From positions 1 to 25,108 of the IMG/VR virus record IMGVR_UViG_3300017986_000126: 25,108 nucleotides of DNA. The stretch is one strand, 5' to 3'. This DNA is from a virus. The notes beneath the pieces are model-generated. The model was not told the DNA's origin and did no database searches. It was given only the letters and a program-made list of their open reading frames with translations. This document shows positions 14,901 to 19,156 of this stretch, piece by piece (positions within the stretch are counted from its first letter, which is position 1; every line of letters begins with the position of its first letter). A program made the position numbers and the translations under genes.

Positions 14901-15235
14901 GAAATGCAAGTGCATTGGATCGTGTAAACGTTGCAAGACTTGTTGTATATCTACGTAGCCAGCTAAACAGTCTAGCAAAACCATACTTGTTTGAACCAAA
15001 CGATAAAATCACACGTGATGAAATCAAACAGCAAGTTGAGAGCTTGATGGTTGAACTAGTTGGACTAAGAGCATTGTACGACTTCTTAGTTGTATGTGAT
15101 GAATCAAACAATACACCGGCAAGAATTGATAGAAACGAACTATATGTTGATATTGCAATCGAACCAGTTAAAGCAGTTGAATTCATTTACATTCCACTAC
15201 GTATTAAAAACACAGGCGAGATATCAGGTCTATAA
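11924..15235 (+). CDS. gp18: Contractile tail sheath protein gp18, greatly enlarged
   Basis: A 1103-residue protein. The start MALVSPGVQVSVIDES and the C-terminal block are diagnostic of T4-type sheath proteins; the latter includes SLAKPYLFEPNDKITRD, the following LVGLRALYDFLVVCD and a VDIAIEPVKAVEFIYIPL end. Sheath subunits polymerise around the tube and contract to drive it into the host. T4 gp18 is 659 residues; the surplus here lies between residue ~113 (after RAYVVRADIDL) and ~700 (before MLLWNLRRSGFNVKRF). That insert holds four copies of a short aromatic module with a G-x-x-W core followed by a W-centred strand, near residues 130-150, 347-380, 585-612 and 647-679. In the T4 sheath the variable middle domains face outward, so the insert is probably on the tail surface. 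AGGAG lies 8 nt before the ATG. Confidence 0.93.
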   Translation: MALVSPGVQVSVIDESFYTPAEPGTTPIIFVATAENKTNGSGTGIAAGTLAANAGKVYLISSQRDLVETFGDPTFYTDVNNNPINGGEQNEYGLQAAYSFLGVSNRAYVVRADIDLAALNASDTPTAGEPTDGTYWLDTQTTAWGIFEWNSASITTSGGQTFTNKTPIVITSTQDLVGGSATADPKSSVGAIGDYAVRTTTRTVKTYYKGKNGWAEVGSANWKAAWPSVTGTNANVSVSVSDGFTIQDDGASTIATITSTGTTLTQLAADITSTASGVGITADVVDGYLNIYNNGSTTPSISFTDGTGTPLAAAGIATATDFAAPALQISAHTSVPEFKTGDTTPRPTGSIWLKTTEPNLGARWRVSQYNGDTQLWDSVAAPIYATNHAALYALDRSGGGANLLEGDVYVQYNVAEDADTFGTFKLFVRNASGPTVIRSSKVTATTFASIAGSVTFGVSESVKGQMAMSGFSTATATVAGSSADADAIAGAINDLGLNHVVASVDSQNRIVITHTAGGDIRFSDTDGALSAAGFVAFDVDDLTGTENLYYTPGSDALDDPLQLIATLWKPMTYTASDDAPSTLAADGALWYSSVVDEVDIMVHDGQNWVGYLSATSPYYNASEAEQTDPAGPIVSASEPTAQSDGTALKNGDIWVSTADIDNYPAIYKYNSTLGNWIELDKTDQTTENGVLFADARWTDAGTNAGADASTIEELLVSDHLDPDAPDPALYPKGMLLWNLRRSGFNVKRFERNYIDTSGDNPRAGDEAMADYYPHRWVTESANNVDGSGSFGRNAQRKVVVQALQALVNSNEDIRDNETRLFNLMATPGYPELIGEMISLNYDRGLTAFVVGDSPARLTPDATSLNEWATNVNTVVEDNDNGLVSRDEYMGVYYPWGYSSDNIGNNIVVPPSHMVLRTIALNDQVAYPWFAPAGTRRGGVTNATATGYINAEGEFVSVALNEGQRDTLYQNNVNPITFLTGAGLVVFGQKTRARNASALDRVNVARLVVYLRSQLNSLAKPYLFEPNDKITRDEIKQQVESLMVELVGLRALYDFLVVCDESNNTPARIDRNELYVDIAIEPVKAVEFIYIPLRIKNTGEISGL

Positions 15236-15244
15236 TATCATAAA

Positions 15245-15272
15245 TGTGGGGGGTTGAAACAGATCCCCCACA
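15245..15272 (+). other. GC-rich stem-loop after gp18, without a T tract
   Basis: TGTGGGGG (15245-15252) pairs perfectly with CCCCCACA (15265-15272) around a 12-nt loop, 9 bases after the gp18 stop. The following bases are AAATGATAAATA, with no T run, so it does not look like a standard terminator. It may protect the gp18 mRNA 3' end or mark a processing point just before the gp19 promoter. Confidence 0.6.
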
Positions 15273-15276
15273 AAAT

Positions 15277-15284
15277 GATAAATA
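15277..15284 (+). promoter_or_regulatory. Late promoter core GATAAATA for gp19
   Basis: GATAAATA lies 23 nt before the gp19 ATG, with AGGAG at 15294-15298 between. It continues as ATAAATACTTGTG, the same 13 bases as before gp13. It starts five bases after a stem-loop, so gp19 can be transcribed separately from gp18, as expected for a very abundant tube protein. Confidence 0.7.
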
Positions 15285-15307
15285 CTTGTGAATAGGAGAA
15301 TATATAG

Positions 15308-15934
15308 ATGGCAATCTCAACATTAACAAATATTTCGGTTCCATTATCAAACGATAATAGTGCAAACAACCAAGGTCTACTAATGCCGAAGCTGCAATAT
15401 CGCTTCCGTGTATTACTAGAAGGTTTTGGTGTTTCAAACGAAACTCAAGAATTAACAAAACAAGTTATTGACGTAACTCGTCCAAATGTTAGTTTTGAAC
15501 AAACTGAAATTCATGTTTACAACAGTAAAGTACGTTTAGCTGGTAAGCATGATTGGCAAGACATTTCATTGAACTTGCGTGATGACGTTAACGGTTCTGT
15601 ATCAAAACTAGTTGGCGAACAATTACAGAAACAATTTGATTTTTACGAACAAGCAAGTGCAGCTAGTGGCTTGGATTACAAGTTTACTACACGCATTGAA
15701 ATGCTAGACGGTGGTAATGGTATACATACACCAACAGTATTAGAAACATGGGAAATATATGGTTGTTACCTAAACTCAGTAAACTACGGTTCGATGAGCT
15801 ATAGCACTAGTGATCCTGTACAAATTGAACTTTCAATTAGATACGATAACGCATTACAAAAACCAGATAATTCTGGTATCGGATCAAACGTACCACGTAA
15901 CCAAAGTACATTTACTACAGGCGGCGGTGCTTAA
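15308..15934 (+). CDS. gp19: Tail tube protein gp19
   Basis: A 208-residue protein with the tube-protein pattern: MPKLQYRFRVLLEGF, then VIDVTRPNVSFEQTEIHVYNS, WQDISLNLRD, a helix (LVGEQLQKQFDFYEQA), then TRIEMLD and WEIYGCYLNSVNYGSMSYS ending QIELSIRYDNAL. These are the two beta-sheets and central helix of the gp19/Hcp-like fold that stacks as hexamers inside the sheath. It is longer than T4 gp19 (163 residues). It directly follows gp18, as in T4, and has its own late promoter, ribosome site AGGAG and downstream terminator, so it forms a single-gene transcription unit suited to high expression. Confidence 0.92.
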   Translation: MAISTLTNISVPLSNDNSANNQGLLMPKLQYRFRVLLEGFGVSNETQELTKQVIDVTRPNVSFEQTEIHVYNSKVRLAGKHDWQDISLNLRDDVNGSVSKLVGEQLQKQFDFYEQASAASGLDYKFTTRIEMLDGGNGIHTPTVLETWEIYGCYLNSVNYGSMSYSTSDPVQIELSIRYDNALQKPDNSGIGSNVPRNQSTFTTGGGA

Positions 15935-15963
15935 TTATATTTGAGAGATTGCTTTGTAAAACT

Positions 15964-15993
15964 AACAAGGAGTCATCGGCTCCTTGTTTTTTT
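15964..15993 (+). terminator. Intrinsic terminator after gp19
   Basis: AACAAGGAG (15964-15972) pairs with CTCCTTGTT (15980-15988) around a 7-nt loop, and seven T residues run through 15987-15993. It closes the gp19 unit. Confidence 0.88.
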
Positions 15994-16011
15994 ATAAACT
16001 ACGTAGTTTAT
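15994..16011. repeat. 18-bp perfect palindrome between terminator and promoter
   Basis: ATAAACTACGTAGTTTAT reads the same on both strands (9+9 bp). It fills the gap between the gp19 terminator and the GATAAATA motif at 16019, so it is placed as a candidate operator or a second hairpin. No function is known. Confidence 0.6.
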
Positions 16012-16018
16012 TATCCAG

Positions 16019-16026
16019 GATAAATA
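16019..16026 (+). promoter_or_regulatory. Late promoter core GATAAATA, 4 nt before the ATG of the second tube gene
   Basis: Only CATT separates GATAAATA from the ATG at 16031. An AGGA at 16017-16020 could act as ribosome site only on transcripts started further upstream, and those should stop at the terminator at 15964-15993. The motif position therefore predicts a leaderless mRNA. Confidence 0.5.
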
Positions 16027-16030
16027 CATT

Positions 16031-17266
16031 ATGAGCTGGAACAACGGATATAGAAATAACAATAATTTATACAATAGTAGTAAAGGTCAATTGGCTGACT
16101 TTTCCCATGCCAGTGAACTTTACATTAAAAACAACTATAGGTTAACTCCTAATAGTAAATTTTTATATCACTGTGTTTTTAATGTTAATCAAGCTGCACT
16201 AGCAAAAGTTGGTATTGGGTTAAGAAACTATCTTAACGGCACTGAAATCAACATGCTATGCAAAAGTGCAGAACTACCTAGTTTTAATATTAGTACTGAT
16301 ACAAAAAATCAGTATAATAGAAAAAAAATTGTACAAACTAAGCTAAGTCACAATCCTGTAAGATTTAGATTCCATGACGATAGAGCAGGAGTTATACTAG
16401 CATTATGGGAAGCATATTATAGATATTACTATAAAGATCCTAACTATGCCAAATACACAGCAGGAAATCAACCAGACAATGTAACTTTTCAACAGTGGTC
16501 AAACCTTGATACTTACGAAGTAGGTACACAATATCGTTATGGTTTTGATACAGGAAAAAAAGACAACGTACCATTTTTTAACAGCATTACAATAAATGTA
16601 TTATCAGGCAGAGATGGCCGTAGTATACATACAAGTTACACACTTATTAATCCAGTAATAACGGCTTGGGATTCAGATGAAGTAAGCCAAGAATCGTCAG
16701 ACTTTATGGAAGCTACAATGGGCGTTGAATACGAATCTGTTGTATATAACAGAGGTAACACAACAAGAGATAACCCTGCAGGCTTTGCTGATCCGTCGCA
16801 CTATGACACTACACCAAGTCCATTGTATAATCCTAATCAAGATAATTTATACCCGTATCTTACACCATGGGGGAAAGTTTTTGAAGATATAGTTAATGGT
16901 GATGTAGGATTAGATACAGTATTACAAGTTATATTAAATTTACAAAACAGTGAATTTGCTACAGCAAACAATTCAGTTCCAGCAGTTAGTAACAATAGTT
17001 TAGGTTTTAGTATTCCAAAAAATACAAATTTAAATTTTGGAAACCAAGTTGTACAGAACAATTTAACCGCTTCGCCTACTGTGTCAAAAGCTGACTTAGT
17101 AAATAGTTTAACAAATAATCCGGCTGCATTGAACAACTATGCATTTTTAACTGAATTTTCACCAGGTGCAAATGGTGGATTCAACGAAAGAAGAGCAGAA
17201 TGGGACGCACTGCCAGCTGGTACTAAAGCTGCATTTGAACAAAATGCACTAAACAAACTAAGGTAA
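16031..17266 (+). CDS. Second tail-tube-fold protein (gp19/gp54-like tube initiator or baseplate tube protein)
   Basis: A 411-residue protein. Residues ~40-245 repeat the order of elements seen in gp19: a FLYHCVFNVN strand, then CKSAELPSFNISTDTKNQYNRK, the strand VRFRFHDDRAGVILALWEAY running into a helix, FFNSITINVLSG, and YTLINPVITAWDSDEVSQES followed by MGVEYESVVY. This is the tube fold also used by T4 gp54 and gp48, which start tube assembly on the baseplate. The last ~165 residues are Asn/Ser/Pro-rich and poorly ordered, with short hydrophobic segments (VLQVILNLQ), and are not part of a tube fold. A minor tube protein at one end of the tail, most likely the baseplate end, is inferred. It follows gp19 after a terminator and has its own promoter motif right at the ATG. 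Confidence 0.55.
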   Translation: MSWNNGYRNNNNLYNSSKGQLADFSHASELYIKNNYRLTPNSKFLYHCVFNVNQAALAKVGIGLRNYLNGTEINMLCKSAELPSFNISTDTKNQYNRKKIVQTKLSHNPVRFRFHDDRAGVILALWEAYYRYYYKDPNYAKYTAGNQPDNVTFQQWSNLDTYEVGTQYRYGFDTGKKDNVPFFNSITINVLSGRDGRSIHTSYTLINPVITAWDSDEVSQESSDFMEATMGVEYESVVYNRGNTTRDNPAGFADPSHYDTTPSPLYNPNQDNLYPYLTPWGKVFEDIVNGDVGLDTVLQVILNLQNSEFATANNSVPAVSNNSLGFSIPKNTNLNFGNQVVQNNLTASPTVSKADLVNSLTNNPAALNNYAFLTEFSPGANGGFNERRAEWDALPAGTKAAFEQNALNKLR

Positions 17267-17271
17267 TAATC

Positions 17272-17619
17272 ATGGCTGAAGAAGATATTAGTACGTCAAT
17301 TAAAGAATTTTTTGATAGAAATCTAAATGACAAAATTTCATTTAGTTCTAACCAAGTAGACAGTGTAGTTGGATTTTTTAAAAAACGTGGGTTTGATGAT
17401 GTAGCAGCAACAAATGTAGCAAGTGTTATATTGCAACAAGCCAAAAGAGACAATACTAGTGTTTTTAAAATTGTTGATACATTAAAAGGATTAACAGAAA
17501 TTCAACTTAGTAATTTAGTTGCAACAATTTTAAATAACAACAGAAGTAAAATTAGCAACATAGGTTTTGCACAAATATCATCTACAGAAACCAAAGATTC
17601 GAGAAACGTTAAACTGTAA
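17272..17619 (+). CDS. Hypothetical protein, 115 residues
   Basis: A small protein starting MAEEDISTSIKEFFDRNLND, 5 nt after the previous stop, with a weak AAGG ribosome site inside the preceding stop region. It looks mostly helical (VVGFFKKRGFDDVAATNVAS, then LKGLTEIQLSNLVATILN) and ends with a short polar tail. No catalytic motif, signal peptide or membrane segment is evident. Its stop overlaps the gp4 start (TAATG), so it is translationally coupled to head completion. I do not recognise the family with confidence; a small virion or assembly protein is a guess from position. Confidence 0.7.
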   Translation: MAEEDISTSIKEFFDRNLNDKISFSSNQVDSVVGFFKKRGFDDVAATNVASVILQQAKRDNTSVFKIVDTLKGLTEIQLSNLVATILNNNRSKISNIGFAQISSTETKDSRNVKL

Positions 17620-18056
17620 TGGCACATTTTGCACAAGGAAAATATGCATTAAAGAATCCTGAAAAATACATAGGAGGAAGAACACCTACCTATCGTAGTA
17701 GTTGGGAGTTTGCATTTATGCGTTTTTGTGATTTAAATGAAAACATATCAAAATGGGCAAGCGAAGCAGTACGCATTCCATACAGACATCCTTTTACAGG
17801 AAAGTTTACAATATATGTTCCAGACTTTTTTATTGTGTACACAGACAAAAAAGGCAAAGAACATGTTGAACTTATTGAAGTAAAACCAAGTAATCAAACC
17901 TTCAAAGAAAATCTAGGACGTAGCAAAGCAAATCAAGCACACTACGTTATCAATCAAGCCAAATGGCAAGCAGCAAGAGCATATAGCAAACAAAAAGGAA
18001 TCACCTTCAGAGTAATAAATGAAGGAGATATTTTCCACCAAGGAAAACGTAGATAA
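17619..18056 (+). CDS. gp4: Head completion nuclease gp4
   Basis: A 145-residue protein matching T4 gp4 along its length as I remember it: QGKYALKNPEKYIGG, TPTYRSSWEFAFMRFCD, WASEAVRIPYRHPFTGK, YVPDFFIVY and a late AYSKQKGITFRVI. Candidate nuclease residues are Glu30, Asp69 (in VPDFF) and Glu87-x-Lys89 (in IEVKP), the D...E-x-K arrangement of the TnsA-like restriction-endonuclease fold. In T4, gp4 acts with gp2 on filled heads so that the neck can attach. It is coupled to the small upstream gene by a TAATG overlap, and its stop codon lies within the late promoter motif of gp16. Confidence 0.9.
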   Translation: MAHFAQGKYALKNPEKYIGGRTPTYRSSWEFAFMRFCDLNENISKWASEAVRIPYRHPFTGKFTIYVPDFFIVYTDKKGKEHVELIEVKPSNQTFKENLGRSKANQAHYVINQAKWQAARAYSKQKGITFRVINEGDIFHQGKRR

Positions 18057-18059
18057 ATA
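18052..18059 (+). promoter_or_regulatory. Late promoter core GATAAATA for gp16
   Basis: GATAAATA overlaps the gp4 stop codon and lies 26 nt before the gp16 ATG. A late start about six bases downstream would fall near 18065, inside the 5' arm of the hairpin at 18060-18087. Confidence 0.65.
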
Positions 18060-18087
18060 ATAGTAGTATATAACGGAAAGCTACTAT
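18060..18087 (+). promoter_or_regulatory. Hairpin over the gp16 start codon
   Basis: ATAGTAG (18060-18066) can pair with CTACTAT (18081-18087), a 7-bp stem that holds the first two bases of the gp16 ATG (18086-18088). The 14-nt loop contains GGAAAG, the only ribosome-site-like sequence. Transcripts from upstream would carry both arms; those from the late promoter at 18052 would lack most of the 5' arm. The stem is AU-rich and so only moderately stable. Confidence 0.45.
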
Positions 18088-18577
18088 GACTAAAAAATTA
18101 GAAGAAATGTTAAACTTGCCCGACAACGAAGACATTGTCGAAAATTCTAAATCTAAAAAAGAAACTGCTATCATAGAGCAGGAAGATACATTCAGAGATA
18201 TTGCTGAATTTGATAAAATAGCCAGTGCATTGCCAGCTGTAAAAGGGCTTGGAGAATTAGCAGACAAAGAATTAAACGAAGTTGCTGATAAAGCTATGCA
18301 AGCATACGAGGAACTAATGGATCTTGGTATGAACGTAGAAAGTCGTTATAGTGGTAGAGTTTTTGAAGTAGCAGGCGGCATGTTAAAAACATCGTTGGAT
18401 GCTAAAGTTGCTAAATTAGATAAAAAACTTAAAATGGTAGAACTACAACTTAAAAAAGAAAAAATGGACAGAGATGCAGGCCAAGGTGACGGCGACTTTG
18501 TCAACGGTGAAGGGTATGTAGTAACGGACAGAAATAGCTTGCTGGAACGCCTTAAAGGCATGAATAATGATAAATAA
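18086..18577 (+). CDS. gp16: Small terminase subunit gp16
   Basis: A 163-residue protein, almost the length of T4 gp16 (164). It has an acidic disordered start, a long helical centre (LNEVADKAMQAYEELMDLGM, then SGRVFEVAGGMLKTSLDAK running into a Lys-rich coiled coil) and a short C-terminal TDRNSLLERLKG tail. This order fits T4-type small terminases, where the tail segment resembles the GSPTELMDEI region of T4 gp16. Small terminase oligomers recognise concatemeric DNA and control gp17. It follows gp4 and has its own late promoter and start-codon hairpin. Gp17 is about 3.2 kb downstream rather than adjacent. The family match is by remembered pattern, supported by context. Confidence 0.72.
   Translation: MTKKLEEMLNLPDNEDIVENSKSKKETAIIEQEDTFRDIAEFDKIASALPAVKGLGELADKELNEVADKAMQAYEELMDLGMNVESRYSGRVFEVAGGMLKTSLDAKVAKLDKKLKMVELQLKKEKMDRDAGQGDGDFVNGEGYVVTDRNSLLERLKGMNNDK
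18569..18576 (+). promoter_or_regulatory. Late promoter core GATAAATA for the 185-residue gene
   Basis: GATAAATA overlaps the gp16 stop codon (AAT GAT AAA TAA) and lies 21 nt before the next ATG. AGGA at 18585-18588 is the ribosome site. The start sits in a 10-bp palindrome, CATTGCAATG (18591-18600). Confidence 0.65.
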
Positions 18578-18597
18578 TACAAATAGGATCCATTGCA

Positions 18598-19155
18598 ATG
18601 AAAAAATTTACAGATTATTTAACTGAGTCTAAAAAGACTTATGAATTTAAAATAGGTATAGCAGGTGAACTGCCGGAAGGATTTGACAATAGTCTCGAAA
18701 CTGCACTACAGAAGTTTGGACTTGTTAAAGTAACTGCTGGCAAAAAAACACCAATACAAGAACGTCCACTAGACTTTCCACAGTTAGAAAATACAGAAGT
18801 TACTTATTGGGAAGCTGAGGTTTCATATCCTACTACTCCATTAGCATTGCAAGAGTATTTGGGTCATTGCTGTGATGTTCCGAGATATAATGTAATTGTA
18901 CGTAATCCTAACGAACCGCAAGAGCTTTATCAAGAAGAAAAAGAAGAAACAGAATATGAAGTTAAGCTAACCAAAGAAGAAATGGAAGGCGAATCAGCAC
19001 AAGATAAAGTTGGTGGCAATCATGTAATGGATCTATTAAAAGAATTAGAAGCTGCACGTAAAGAACGTGCAAATGATTATATCGGCGATGCTCCTGTGGG
19101 AGAAAGTAAAGATATCAGCGATACTGAAAACTCAAAAAGTGTTGTAGGAGGCTAA
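18598..19155 (+). CDS. Probable internal head protein with T4-type capsid-targeting N-terminus
   Basis: A 185-residue protein starting MKKFTDYLTE-SKK. This closely parallels the 10-residue capsid-targeting sequence of T4 internal proteins (MKTYQEFIAE): Met-Lys, two aromatics at the same positions, and an L-x-E site with Glu at residue 10, where the gp21 protease cuts. The rest has a beta-alpha-beta look (YEFKIGIAGELPEGF, then LETALQKFGLVKVTAG, TPIQERPLDFPQL, TYWEAEVSYPTTPLALQEYL), then an acidic, probably disordered tail. T4 internal proteins are packed in the head and injected with DNA, often to defend against host systems. I know similar sequences from marine T4-like phages without an assigned function. 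Internal packaging is inferred from ten residues. Confidence 0.6.
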   Translation: MKKFTDYLTESKKTYEFKIGIAGELPEGFDNSLETALQKFGLVKVTAGKKTPIQERPLDFPQLENTEVTYWEAEVSYPTTPLALQEYLGHCCDVPRYNVIVRNPNEPQELYQEEKEETEYEVKLTKEEMEGESAQDKVGGNHVMDLLKELEAARKERANDYIGDAPVGESKDISDTENSKSVVGG

Positions 19156-19156
19156 T

